Assembly (NCBI GenBank): GCA_022702545.1
Contig: JAHRBC010000001.1
Coordinates: forward strand, 186,001 to 250,000
DNA: 64,000 bases
Direction: 5' to 3'
DNA from: Phycomyces nitens
Lineage: Eukaryota > Mucoromycota > Mucoromycetes > Mucorales > Phycomycetaceae
Shown here piece by piece: positions 1 to 16,391 of the stretch. The first letter of the stretch is position 1, and every line of letters begins with the position of its first letter. The notes beneath the pieces are model-generated. The model was given only the letters and a program-made list of their open reading frames with translations. It was not told the origin of the DNA and did no database searches. The position numbers and the translations under genes are program-made.

Positions 1-167
1 CTATTTCTTTGGTGGTCCATTTGCTTTACACCCAGTATGCAAAATGTTGAGCATATCAAGTGTTTGTTTGTTGGAGTAGTCTGATGGTTTTTTCTTTTTG
101 GATCAAAACCTAGTGGATCTCCAATATGCCATTTATCTCTTCTTTACATTATCAGCAATAGATACCA

Positions 168-2000
168 ATGATTCTCCCAGGGCTGCTGATTATTTCCCTT
201 ATGGCCTCAAATGTACTAGGGCACTACAACACAACATTAGAAGCATTTGTCCAGGCACCAGCCCACCCTCAATACCCCCAGCACACCCTCCACTTTTCCA
301 AGCGAGAAGAAGCCTTGTTCTGCGACCCCACCGTAAAACAAGTAAAGTATCATAGTCTAGACATGCTATCGACCGAGTCTTTTTAACCTGTTTCTAGATT
401 AATGGATACCTCAGTACTGCATCTACAAAACACTTTTTCTTTTGGTTCTTTGAGTCTCGCGGAAATCCCGAAAAAGACCCGCTTATTCTGTGGTTAAATG
501 GAGGACCAGGCTGCTCCTCAATGACTGGCCTATTCATGGAGCTAGGGTAAACATGCCCTGATAGAAACAATGTTACTAATCCCCCCAACCCCAGACCTTG
601 TCTTGTCGATAAAAAGGGCCAGGATGTTCATTTCAACAGACATTCCTGGAACAAGCACGCAAATATCCTTTTCTTGGACCAAGTGAGTCAATAATTGTGT
701 ATGTAAATCCATTCACTGAACCATAAAATCCATTTCTATCAATACAAAGCCTATCAGTTCTGGGTTCTCGTATGGCCAGAGTAGCGTGTCTGATAGTGGT
801 TCAGCAATAGAAGAAGTCTATGCGTTTCTCCAAATGTTCTTTTCTCAATTCAATGGCAAGTACCTGGGTGTCTTTTTTTTTTTTTTTTTTTTTTTTTACG
901 TTTTGCATACTGATCATTCAGCCCAAATAACAGAATACGCCCCTTTGGATTTCCATATTGCCGGTGAATCATGCAAGTAATAAGAGAACCTTGATGTCCA
1001 AACGGAAATAAAGGCTAATATCATTTGTATCAAATGTCTCTAGACGCTGGCCATTACATTCCTCCGCTTGCAACGCTCATCAATAAAGAGAATCGGAAAA
1101 TAACCGATTTTGCCAACCTTTTCCATCGAAAGATGAAGCCAGACTCGGTGGTTATTCAGCTCAAGAGTATTGCGATTGGAAACGGAATGGCCGACCCATT
1201 GACGCAATACAAGTCGTTTAGTGAAATGGCCTGCAAAAACTCATATGGTCCTGTATTGACCAAGACTGCCTGTCGAAAGATGGACGATGCCTATCCTCGT
1301 TGTGCGCGACTGATCCAACGATGTTATGATGATAAGGACGCTTATTACTGCGAAGAGGCAACGACGACATGTAATGAAATCATGCTCGTGCCATTCATGA
1401 ACACGGGAAGAAGTGTGTATGATGTGCGTAAAGAATGCAAAGGTAAATCCAAACCCCTTGTCATTTCTATCAATCTTAAACTTTCTTTCTTTTTTCTTTT
1501 TTTTAAAAAAAGGTGGTCCATTGTGCTATGATCACATGTATGCAGTCGAGCGTTATCTTCGTAAGCCCAGTGTCATCAAGGCTGCCCACAGTGAAATCAC
1601 AAACTTCAAGACTTGCAACTCTGCAGTCAACCATCGCTTTGTTGTGAATGGTGATTGGATGAAGCCTTACCATGCCTCGGTACCACGTCTGTTGGATGAG
1701 GGTATCAGGGTATTACTGTACGCTGGAGACGCAGATTATATTTGCAATTGGATTGGATACAAGGACTGGGCAAACTCAATAACCTGGTCGCAACAAATGG
1801 AGTTTAAGCGAGCACACGATCTTCCATGGGTCTCAAAAACCACAGGAAGAATAGCAGGCGAGATACGCCAGACTCGAAATGGCAGATTGACTTTTTTAAA
1901 GATGTTCAAGGCCGGGCACATGGTTCCTTATGATCAGCCTGAACATGCTCTTGACATGATCCATGCATGGACCCAAGGCAATCTAGGCCACCGATTATAA
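168..2000 (+). CDS. Serine carboxypeptidase, carboxypeptidase Y-like (peptidase family S10)
   Basis: Predicted secretory/vacuolar serine carboxypeptidase that removes C-terminal residues. Exons 168-341, 398-546, 595-682, 750-855, 934-972, 1044-1442 and 1513-2000 give 480 codons plus stop, exactly in frame. The ATG at 168 opens a hydrophobic signal peptide ([18 protein letters not shown]). Family landmarks in order: NGGPGCSS oxyanion/substrate motif, [13 protein letters not shown], the catalytic-serine motif GESYAGHYIP (built across a splice), IAIGNGM, the catalytic Asp in [13 protein letters not shown] and the catalytic His in [12 protein letters not shown]. The length matches the family without a long propeptide. 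Introns 856-933 and 973-1043 need GC donors (gcaagt), because the neighbouring GT sites break the frame and the motif. Family assignment is secure; vacuolar versus secreted location is inference. Confidence 0.93.
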
Positions 2001-2065
2001 TATTGAAATAAATAGCAAATAAATAAATAAATAAAAAAGTGACTTTATCTTTCTATCTTCAAGTC

Positions 2066-3074
2066 ATGCCACGTTGGACAGTTCAACAGACACAGTGGAT
2101 TCGACAATTACTTCCAGTGTGTGAGCAGGATCTTCATCTTGCCCAACGTCAATTGGCTTGGCTCAAGGAAAAGGTCATTGCTGATCATCGTGGAACGACT
2201 GCAGTCGAGTCTCGCCTTGTGTCTCAATTGAGCATGGCTGAATGTGCTCAAATGAACGAGCATGTTAAAGAGCGAGCAAATAATAAACCATTGCAGTACA
2301 TTCTTGGCACCCAACCATTTTGTGATCTCGAGATTGTTACAAGGCCACCGGTACTCATTCCACGGCAAGTATTACAAACCAAAAAGACAAAAAAAGTCAG
2401 CCACTCTTTCAATATATATATATAAGAGAGAGAAAAACAAAAAGAGTCGTTTTTGGTTGACATGATGTAGATGGGAAACCGAGGAATGGACCAGCCGTTT
2501 GATAGATCTTCTCAAGCCTCATGTACAAAAGAGCACCAACAGGCCCTTTGGCGTGTTGGATGTGTGTACGGGATCGGGATGTATTGCCCTGGCAATGAGT
2601 GCACACCTGCCAGCCGCAAAGGCCTCTATTGTTGGACTAGATATCGCCACCGAGGCAGTTTGTCTTGCAAAACACAATCTCAGGGTTCTGGCTGATGAAT
2701 TACAAAATCCAGTAGAATTTCGCCAACAAGATATATTTGATCCTTTGCAGGATTCCGTGTTTGACATTATAGTCTCCAATCCACCATACATCACCACTGA
2801 AGAGTATGCTACCTTGGATGCCGATGTCAAGGACTGGGAAGACGAGCGGGCGTTGGTGGCGCTTGAAGATGGAACCCGGGTACACAAGAGGATAATCAAA
2901 GTAGCCAGCACACACACCAGACCAAATGAAAACGCATTGCCTCGTCTAGTAATGGAGATGGGTGGATCCCATCAGATTAATGAGCTTTCCTGTAGTCTAT
3001 ACAAACATGGGTTTAGGAATATCAGTGTTTGGAAAGACCTGGCAGACAAGGACCGAGTGATAGTTGGTTATTGA
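2066..3074 (+). CDS. PrmC/HemK-type peptide-release-factor glutamine N5-methyltransferase
   Basis: SAM-dependent enzyme that methylates the GGQ glutamine of release factors; the fungal relatives are mitochondrial Mtq1 and cytosolic Mtq2. Exons 2066-2364 and 2471-3074 give 300 residues. An N-terminal helical region carries the PLQYILG signature, followed by PPVLIPRWETEEW, the SAM-binding motif LDVCTGSGCIALAM, an acidic GLDIATEAV and the catalytic NPPY (residues VSNPPYI). The organisation with an N-terminal domain is that of the PrmC/Mtq1 branch, so a mitochondrial role is likely, though no clear targeting peptide is visible. The single intron (2365-2470) restores IPRWETEEW only with a GC donor; the GT four bases later shifts the frame. 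It starts 65 bases after the carboxypeptidase stop, on the same strand. Confidence 0.9.
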
Positions 3075-3219
3075 TTTGATTTTATTCAATTTTTTTATGA
3101 AATGGATATAGATTGTATTGTTCATTCGCACAAAAAAACCAGCAAGTAGATAGTAGCAGTGATGATGATGATGGTAATGGTGGCGGCAGTGGCGGTAATG
3201 CTTAAAGAGGTCTATCTAG

Positions 3220-5534
3220 TCAAAGTTCAGACTGCAATTGACGAGTCATCTCTTCAAACAGCATCTGTGTTGATCCGGGGTATTCTCGCTCTGCAACTTG
3301 AAACGAACGTCGAAGGTTCTCAATAGCAGCTTGGCTTTTGTGGGTACGACAGCTGGCCTGGAGTTTTGTCAGGACAGGAGTGACGGCATCTCTGAGAATT
3401 GACTCGCTTCGGAGGGTGCTTATGCTGCGAGAAGAGGCTGTCTTGGGCGGTAAGGCTGGAAGTGGAGTAAAGGCATAGGCTGGCCGGGTGGGCTGTGCGT
3501 CTGGGCCATACTTGTCAGTTGCCCGTACTGTGTTTTGATTCGTGTCTTCGGACCCCTGTCGTCGCAGTGCCATCTGACTGATACTTGTCTATTGCAACAT
3601 GAGCAATCTTGTCTGCCAAAAACACATACACATTGAACCAATTCTCCTTACCGTTACTTCATTTACACGGCTTACAGGAGTAATTTGGTTTTTACTAGTG
3701 GTACGAGGTATATTGTAGCCATCGTTGTCTGTCTTTGAAAGACCACCAATGGAATAACGGCTCTGTACAGATGGTAAAGCTGGTGTTGGTGCTGGTGCTG
3801 GTTTAGGTAATGATTGTACCGATGGTGCAGTAGACGGCCGAACAGTGCCAAAGTCCCAACCGCCATCGTCTACGTTTTCATTACTGTTGCAAAGTCAATT
3901 AAATAGCCCCTCTCCTCCTCTCCTCCTCCCACCAACTAGCCAAAAAAAAAACACCTTACTTGGCCTCATCATCAGAAGAGTCTGATTCCCGTCCATGACC
4001 ATGGCTTAACCATCGTTCATGGAGTTCAATGAGTTCTGTAAGGTACGAGACTTTTTTGTGACTCTTTATAAATTTGTGCTTCAATAGTTCTTTGGCTGTC
4101 GGTCGCTGCAAAAGTAGGGTAAGATAATTGATTGATTCAAAACCAAGTGTCTTCTTACCAAGTTGGGGTCCTTTTGCAGACAGAGGGCAATGAAATCTCT
4201 AAAGGCTTTACTATATGAGCCCGTGAGAACGGGCGGCTGATTCTTGGGGATATGAAAAAGGACCTTCATGGGGTGCATATCTGCATAGGGAGGTTCACCC
4301 TTGGCCAATTCAATGGCTGTAATACCCAGGGACCAAATATCAGCCTACAAATAAATATATACACAGTCAGAACACAACAATCTTTACCAAATCTCCTCAA
4401 CCTCCCTTACCTTGTAATTGTATCCAGACTGCTTGATAACCTCGGGTGCCATCCAAAACTAAAAACCCCCCCAGAAACATTTCTTAGACATATATATGTC
4501 TAGCCTCATCATTCTTCCACTTACAGGTGTGCCAACAAATGTGTTTTTCTTTGTCAGACTTGCAGTCAATTGACCAGACACACCAAAATCAGCCAGCTTG
4601 ACTAACAAAGTTATCCATCCGTCTTAGACTGCATTCAATTGACCTGACCAATCAATCTGTCTTACCTTCTCCACTGGCACTAAGAAGAATATTGGCAGCT
4701 TCATATTAATGTTAATGAAAACGGTTGGGATCCTCTGCAAAGAAAACCAATAAAAAAAACCTCTTCATTGGACTAACCTTTGATATCTAAGAAAACAAGG
4801 GATCAGTATATATAAATATATATATATATAGGTTCCGGGTGCTTATTTGTTGTGCTTTACCTCTATGTAGTTTTCCTTCGGTGTGCAGATAGTCGAGTCC
4901 CTTGAGCAACTCCCGTACGATCAACATGATATGATCCTCTCTAATGACGCCTGCTTTCATCTAGACAATGGCTGAGCCGCTGAGATCCAGAGCATGATGA
5001 CTTACGAGATCACTGCAGGATCCACCAGAGCAGTATTCCATAATGATCCACAGACCAGTGTTCTTGAGATAGGATCCATAGTATCTATTAAGATCAGTAA
5101 AAAATACAATTCCAAGTCTTGGCTTACTTTGTCACAAAGGGTGAGTCTAGCTGGGACAGAATAGCAATTTCTTGCTGAATATCATCAATCTCGTCTTCGG
5201 CACTCTCTAGATCAATGACCTTGATGGCCACTGGTTTGTTGGTCTTCTTTTCTATGCTGTAATAATAAGATGGAGTAAGCCACCAAAACCAAGAAAAACT
5301 ATTTGCTTTTACCCCTTGAATACTTCGCCAAAAGAGCCCTTTCCTGGGTGGATGGATGGATGAAAGTGTGTGTGTGTGTGTGTGTGTTAGTCAGGAGAAT
5401 GGTAGGTATTAAATATATAACCAATACCAATTCGCTCTTGTTTGATATAAAACTCTTCTGGATCAGCGGAATGGCGGGTTGTGTTCTAGAGGAATGATGA
5501 GCTAAAAAGGTTCGTGTTGGAGATTGATTACCAT
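3220..5534 (-). CDS. Ste20-family germinal centre kinase (GCK-III, MST3/STK24/25-like)
   Basis: Serine/threonine kinase of the GCK-III group (relatives: animal STK24/25/26, yeast Sps1/Kic1), usually acting in polarity and septation signalling with Mob/Cdc-type partners. Spliced exons read the Gly loop [21 protein letters not shown] with the ATP lysine, the catalytic loop HRDIKAANILL, DFG in [11 protein letters not shown], activation-segment VGTPFWMAPE, and a typical GCK-III end of the kinase domain. The tail is low-complexity (Pro/Ser-rich) with a conserved-looking helical C-terminus ending TRQLQSEL. The initiation codon at 5534-5532 is followed directly by an intron and joined to [21 protein letters not shown] 9-nt microexon (4778-4786) supplies the DIK part of HRDIK. 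The gene is convergent with the upstream methyltransferase, with 145 bases between stops. Confidence 0.9.
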
Positions 5535-5761
5535 TGTAATGGGTTTATTGGTAAAAAGGAGTAAGAAAGAAAGAAAGAAAGAGAAAGAGAAAAGAACGAG
5601 TAAAAGAAAGGGAGAAAAGGTTTAGGATGGGGAAAATATAGCCCAAAATGGTGATTGGTAAACAGTAGCAAGTGAGTCTGTTTGGCGTTGAAGCACGTGC
5701 AGAGTAAGCTTACAAAAACTGCTTTATGTATTTTTATCATATATATTTCTTTAAACAAGTC

Positions 5762-7577
5762 TTAGAATAACAGACTAGCAGCTAGATCAGGATCGCCGCC
5801 AGACATATCCAGAGCACTTATTGCCTCCTATAAACCACTGTCAATATATATATGCATATATCTTTTATGATCCGTATTCCTTGTTACCTGGCGACTGACA
5901 CCTAGATTGGTCAACATGGTGATATGGTTCTCTGGGTATCCTACAATAAAGAAGTTAGCAGCAGTCAATTGGTAATATTCTGGCTACCTTTTTGAGGGCT
6001 AGCGGCAACATTGGCTGCAGAAGAAGAAGGAGTAGTAGTAGCAGTAGCAGTAGTAGCAGTAGCAGTAGTAGTAGGAATACTGGCAGTCTGTCCTCGAGAA
6101 GTCTGGCTACCTGAAGGATTGGCCGCATTTGCAGCCGCCTGTTGACCTGCCACTCGAGCCTCTGCTGGCATTTCATCCTCTGCACTTCCATGAACCTAAT
6201 TGATTGTCAAGCCAATATCTTTGACCATTCAATTTACCTCCATCATTCTCTGCTTCTCTGGCAGCTCATGCTCTGCCAAGAATGGAATCTCACAGCTATC
6301 GAAGGACAGGCAGTTCTTGCGTAGGTCAATCGAGGCCTGTTGTTGAACAAGTTAAATAACAGCCCCCCTCAAATTAATAATCATCTTGGCACTCACTCTA
6401 TGACGGCGCAGCATATCAAGCCCAAACAAGAGTTCGGATCCTTTGCCCTCGACCACTATAAATGAACAGGCCAGATAGAAATCATCGGATAGCTTCATCT
6501 GTGCACTATGGATGCGACCAACGATCTTTGCGGTTCCTACACCCTTTGCAATGCCACTAAAGCGGGTATCTGCCAAGCGCATCAAATCACATCTCTCGGC
6601 TGTCTCTGGGCTGACTGGAATTGGACTATTAGTCATGCTTGGTAGCCAAGCCAAAACTACTTACTGACTGTGCTCTGGGCGCCTGAATCTACCAGAGCAA
6701 CCAGTTTACAGCCATTGATTTCTACATTAATATACAGTCGAGTTACCTAGTCTCAATGTTAGCCAAATTCCCCACAGCTCGATTACTGCTTACCCTCGCA
6801 AATGATTCGGGGTTGTACTCCATGGCAGCCTCGAGATTAGCTGCAATGTTCTCCTGTCTAATGGCATTCTCGATTCGTTTTTGTGCCTCGATATCAAATG
6901 GATCCTCATTTCCGGTAGTCTTTAAAGGACAATCAAAATCTCAATCAAAATCACAATCAAAATCATTCAATTATCTACTGCTTACCAAGTTTGTTCTCTG
7001 GGTTTCAGCTTGGCGACGACTCTGCTCTATTTGCTGTACCATTGCAGAGAAACGAGCAGGATCATTCAATGCAGCCCTGGCCAGTTCAGGATTGGTCTGT
7101 ATCGAGGTACATTAGATTGGGCCCCAAGAAAAGGTTGTCAGGATACTCACATTGGCCAGCTGCTGAAGAAGACGTGGGTCTCTAAGGACATGTTGGCGCA
7201 TAACATCGAAATTGGGTCCGTCTGTACTAGGGCTGGAGTAATAAAAGTTACTTTGGCAACAATTGTATATAATAGAGGTTCCAGCTTACGTTCTTGCTGC
7301 TACTCTCATTAGCAACAGATCATCCTGAAGTACTTTATATTCTTCCAATGTCTTTTTGGGCTCATTCAGTAGTTGGCCATCGTAAAACAGGCTTTGCTGA
7401 CCAGAAGAGACCCCTGACTATGACAAATCTTACGCGTTTATATACAGTATTCTATTGACAATAAAGGGGCCTTGTTACCTCTACTTCCAATAGAGCTTTG
7501 AGATCTTCAATGGCCATCTGCGAGTCAATCTCGAGATGGTACATTTCGTCTGTTTCAGTAGTCACAACGATTCTCAT
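5762..7577 (-). CDS. DDI1: DNA damage-inducible protein 1 (ubiquitin-receptor aspartyl protease)
   Basis: Proteasome shuttle factor with a retroviral-type aspartyl protease fold. Starts [18 protein letters not shown] (ubiquitin-like domain), followed by a helical linker with [18 protein letters not shown], then the protease domain: [20 protein letters not shown] with the catalytic DSG triad, [26 protein letters not shown] and [13 protein letters not shown] Ser/Thr/Ala-rich spacer (about 6000-6150) leads to a C-terminal UBA domain ([17 protein letters not shown] then [21 protein letters not shown]). Domain order UBL-RVP-UBA is the complete fungal form, about 400 residues in many small exons. 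It lies between the kinase and the SPT23-like gene, all on the minus strand, with separate promoters. Acts in cytosol and nucleus at proteasomes (family knowledge). Confidence 0.93.
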
Positions 7578-7716
7578 GGCGTAAAGGAGAAAGAGGATAA
7601 ACCAGAACGGTCAGACCACTCACCTAGGTCTCGATGCTTTAAGCCGGCGCTTAATATGAAACGTCACATACAAAGAGTTGTGAATGGAAAAAAAAATGCT
7701 GATTATATTGGATTTA

Positions 7717-7718
<2 letters not shown>

Positions 7719-7790
<72 letters not shown>
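7719..7790. repeat. (ATT)n microsatellite
   Basis: About 24 uninterrupted ATT/TTA units lie in the 330-base gap between the DDI1 start and the SPT23-like stop. They create artificial open frames of poly-Ile or poly-Asn on the two strands, which are not genes. Confidence 0.97.
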
Positions 7791-7791
<1 letters not shown>

Positions 7792-7905
7792 GATTTATTA
7801 GATTTATTATTAATAGTATAGTATATTATATTAGATGCACTTTTTTTTATATAAATTAAACGCATAAAAAAACAACGGTGTATATATTTTGTATGGGAGA
7901 ATATT

Positions 7906-12178
<4,273 letters not shown>

Positions 12179-13334
12179 GGTGCAAGGGCTCCAATAGTAT
12201 AAAGAAGGAGAAGTGTTGGGGAGTATATACGTAATAGAACTCAGGCTCGTTCTCCTGTGTGATTGGCCAGCTAACTTGAAGTGTGGGGTTAAGATAGGCT
12301 TTTGAAGGAGGGGAGAACAAGAACAAGAAGAACAACAATGGCGGACCTTTATTGGCGTTGGCTTTCTATTTGCACGCGGCTCTCGTTTAACTATTTGTCA
12401 ACGTCATCGTCTTGTGTTATAAGAGTAGGAACCGATCGATTTATCAAGAATAGTAACCTTTTTTTATTTATAAACATTCTTTTGAAACAAGATATATGAT
12501 ATTGTTTCTCTGAGCCATTCCATTTCAATTGTTCATATTTTAAACCTGTATTTCTATTATATATTCTCTTAATTGTACAAAAAGATATTTACATCTGTTG
12601 GGGGACGTCTGTAAACCAGGTTACACACTACGTCTTTGCTGCTCCGGCGAATAGACCTGAGTGTGACTACTTTTCGGGCTAGTCCGGGCCGTGTCTATAT
12701 CTATTTGTATAACTAACGAACAAATACCCATTTTCTATTTTATATATGAAGCATTTGTATATATATATATATACAAGTATATATTTGAATTATTTGATGA
12801 CTGGCACTACTGATTTGTAAAATAATCATCGAAAATAAATATTATTCTTTAGACGAGTATTTTCTGGCATGATACATTTTTATGATTATTTCATATAGAA
12901 ACCATTTTTATTGGCGAATTATATAGACTGTACCTGATATTTAAAATTTGGATAAATTTATATTTGTATTTATATTTGTATTTATATTTATATTTATATT
13001 TATATTTATAAAATTCGTGGTTTGCATTTAGCATAATTTTTTGACATAATCTGAAACAAGCAAAATAGATCACCACCAATGTCATTATCAGTCGTGAGTC
13101 AGAGACTGGCTGTGTTACTGTAATTACCATATATGGATAAATATCCAGAAAAAAACTTTAATTCTTTGAATTATTATTCGCTCAGCAAGGCGTTTTTGTT
13201 GTGGCTGGATAAATATTTCCAAACAGCGATCTTAAGGGCACGACGTTTCTGCTTTGCCGGACTTTCTGAAAGTGACTTGTGGTCCGGCATCTAGTACCTG
13301 TTCCCAATTTATGGAATAAAATGATGTGTCCTGA
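12179..13334. other. Intergenic AT-rich region with simple repeats and a hairpin
   Basis: No gene recognised. Holds a TA-rich perfect palindrome near 12757-12776, a tandem ATATTT-type hexamer array (about 12957-13010) and an inverted repeat TGCCGGAC/GTCCGGCA (13255-13262 with 13282-13289). Two GC-richer islands (about 12595-12705 and 13225-13300) interrupt the AT-rich background and could be parts of small repeats. Pieces of the SPT23-like promoter should lie in 12179-12400. Confidence 0.6.
13255..13289. repeat. 8-bp inverted repeat with 19-nt loop
   Basis: TGCCGGAC at 13255-13262 is exactly complementary to GTCCGGCA at 13282-13289. It lies in a GC-richer island in AT-rich DNA just before the OTU-like relic. 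Confidence 0.7.
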
Positions 13335-13835
13335 AAAAGATATTCAAAGACTTTATATATAAAACTTTTCTTTTCTTTCATATATACTCATCCTGTAATA
13401 ACTAATCATCTATTGCATCTATTAGTCATTTACCCCAGAGATTACAACAAGATCACTTTTTATCATGATCAACTTGAAATTGCAAATACTTATCAAAGAC
13501 CAGTCTGTGTCTATTCAGACAACCCATTAATTACTTCCGCCTCTTTCCTGGCTTTTTGTCTTTCAAAAAATAACCACGCAACCACACAACCTTTGATCTT
13601 GAATCATGTTAACAATAACCATTGGAAAACTGTCAGTCTATTAAGAAACACCTCTAGAAAATGGCCGACAATATCATCACTGTTCTTTCTTGGGTGCCAA
13701 CGGAATAACATCTCTGATAACTTTGATAGTTATTGGAACAAACTGAAAGAGTTCAACAAGCATGATCGCAGAAATGCCATGCTCTCTCTTTCCTCACATC
13801 CAGATGAAATTGTCGATCTCACCAACATTAATTAA
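13335..13835 (+). pseudogene. Relic coding segment resembling the C-terminal part of an OTU-type cysteine protease
   Basis: Open frame of about 165 codons without an ATG near its beginning; it opens after a TGA at 13332-13334. The segment FYHDQLEIANTYQRPVCVYS followed by LILNHVNNNHWKTVSL resembles the end of OTU proteases, where an E-x-x-x-(A/I)-N...-P-(I/V)-x-V-Y-S block precedes the catalytic His (here NNHW). The Asp/Cys-containing N-terminal half is not seen upstream. Such fragments are common as parts of mobile elements in mucoralean genomes (background knowledge, not tested). It could also be an exon of an undetected gene. Confidence 0.4.
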
Positions 13836-14890
13836 CTTTTCTATATTTATCTCTCTTATTGTTGTATTTCTTTTTATTATTAATATCATACTTATCTTTT
13901 ACTTTATTAGCTAGACTTCTCATAAATATATCAATTATATCAATTTGTTTCTTTGTTTTAATCAAGTCCATCGCTCACAAGTTCAATAATTCTCTGTATT
14001 GCTTTTGCATAAAGACTATTCGTGGGAATTCGTTTACCCTGATAATTACAAACACAATCAACAAATCACAGTTCATAAGTCAAGATTTATGTTACACTGA
14101 TCAATCAGAATCTCTTTGAGATATGCGATACATTGAGTATTCAAGTGGATTATTCAAGGTCTTCTTCACCAAAATGGTTTGATGCTTTAAAAAGGAAGGT
14201 GTAAGCGTATTCATTAATTTAGCAATAAAATTGATTATTATAGCAGCTATAATGACATGTAGGGTACTTGAGTTGGGCAAATTAACTAGTTACAGGACTA
14301 TTATGAGGAAGGATGCTCAAGTTATCTAGTGTATATGGCCGGGTTACTAGCTAGCAACGGTTGTTATCGTAACTGAAGGTGTGGTAACGAGGGATAATAA
14401 CCCACTTCTAAGATGTATCAAGATAATGGAGCTGCACTACGGCTTTTGGGACGCGTCAAATAATATTTATGACCAGGCGTATGGATACGAGAATCAGTTG
14501 TCAAAATATAGAAAATAAGAAAAGTGTCTTTAACGACGTAAAAAAAGAGATCCTTTATTCATCTTCCCTAAACTTCCTCACTTATGACCTCCTCTTCCTG
14601 GCCTTTCCTTCAAGATGGTGGCCACCAACCATCACGCCCACCGTATCAATAAGGCTAATTTTAGTAAAAGATAATAATATCTCTAAATAAATTTTAGGAT
14701 TAACAGTTCTCAAGGAAGTTTCTGTTGTGTCTGAGGACAAGTCCCGTCTGAACCGCCATTTTAAACAAGTATCATGAAGTATACTCTCTGTCTGCAGGCT
14801 GCAAGAATGAACCCTTTCCATCATCAGTTTCTTCTCGGGTATAAATATGTGGTCAATTGGCATCAATAAAAAACTATCTTTCATAAGCTC

Positions 14891-14894
<4 letters not shown>

Positions 14895-14932
<38 letters not shown>
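14895..14932. repeat. (TC)n microsatellite
   Basis: Nineteen TC units without interruption in gene-poor DNA. Confidence 0.97.
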
Positions 14933-14936
<4 letters not shown>

Positions 14937-16344
14937 GACTAGTTGTCTAGACTATAGTCTTCTTCCAAATCCCGTTCATACAGTTATTACATTATTTATT
15001 TTTGCAAATGGCAGACCTAAATGAAAAGATCAAACTCTCCAGCAAAACTATAATTTCGAGTACTTTGACAACAATCTATTTTATAAGATTGATGTCTAAA
15101 AACTCCCCAGCTCGCCTGAGCAATACACCAGTGTCGAAGAAACTATTGAGAATCTAATTAGTTTCGAGGCAAAGTGCTCAATGTATATAGGTTAAGAAAT
15201 GTATGGCTAATTATAATTATTTTTACACATCGTCGCTAGACCTTAATCATGTCAAGCTTAGCCGAAGAAGCAGACATTTTAAACCCTTATATTTATCATG
15301 CTTATATCCACCTTTTTCAACCAACCCTCACATTCATAAATAAATAAGAATTTGCAGGTCTTTACAATATATGTGACCATCCAATATAAACTCATCTATA
15401 ATAAGTCGAAACTTTCTTATTTCCTAGTAGTTAAGCCGCATATTCAGGTAATAGTTTAAAAACTACCAGGAAATATATACTTTCAGAATTCCCAGGTATA
15501 ATGGTGATTACTAGCCAGATCACCACAGTTGTCCCGGAAAAGAACTTTTCATATAATATTTATAAAAAAAGAGAAGAATGGTTATTTATATGCTTCCTGC
15601 TTTAGATAGGCGTCCTTATGCTACATTTGTTAGAGCCAAAAAAAAAGAGCATTGTTATTCAGGCTTGTTTAGAACTTTACTGTAACTGAATAATTCTTCT
15701 GTAAGTTCTTTCAAACAAACACCCTTGGTATTCTTTTATTTTCATTTTTAGTAGTCTGTAATGAGGGCGTCGTCCTAATTATGTGATTAGGAGGGGACGA
15801 TTTGGCTCATTGATATTAGTTCTTGAAAGACCACCCCAAACTCATCCAATAAACAACAGTCTTCTTTCCACTTAAATATTGCATATAAATTATACAGTGC
15901 CTACACAAGAATTCTCTGCCTATCTTCATTTATCAGAAACTACCCATTAACAGCGGTTTATAAGCTTGTCGAGAGAATAATCGATACGAGTCTTTTAAAG
16001 TAGACTAAAATCCCATCACATACAAGGTGCGAAGTAGCTCTAAATATTTATGACCTGGTTTTGCTTTGACGTATAGTGTAGTAGAGGCAAAGACGAGAGG
16101 TAGGTGTACTTTTTATTAGGCCGAGAAGATGGCAGAAAAATTGAACAAATTTGGCGGTGATTTCTTTGGTGGGAGTGTAGTATGTTTCTACACTATTATT
16201 TTGTATAGATAATTTAATATGAATTCAAATAGATCAATACTATAATAAAAAAATGAATCATTATTTCAAATGAATGATAGTAAAATAAGAGCGCGTTCTA
16301 GTATTGAATTCTATAGTATATAAGCAAAGCCATTTTTGTTGGAT

Positions 16345-16391
16345 AAAAAACGGTAACCGTGCCTATACCTGCCTCATAACTACCGTTTTTT
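16345..16391. repeat. 11-bp perfect inverted repeat with 25-nt spacer
   Basis: AAAAAACGGTA (16345-16355) and TACCGTTTTTT (16381-16391) are exactly complementary. The T-run end could serve as a Pol III-type terminator or be part of a small inverted-repeat element; neither is shown. Confidence 0.65.

Noticed and set aside
861..933. GT donor at 860-861 for carboxypeptidase intron 4
   Set aside because: Joins out of frame with either nearby acceptor (921 or 933) and destroys the conserved [13 protein letters not shown] segment; the GC donor four bases earlier keeps it.
7536..7865. Open frames coding poly-Ile and poly-Asn
   Set aside because: Created by the (ATT)n microsatellite.
13859..14119. 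86-residue hydrophobic plus-strand frame
   Set aside because: AT-driven Leu/Ile/Ser composition, no ATG-supported start and no similarity recognised.
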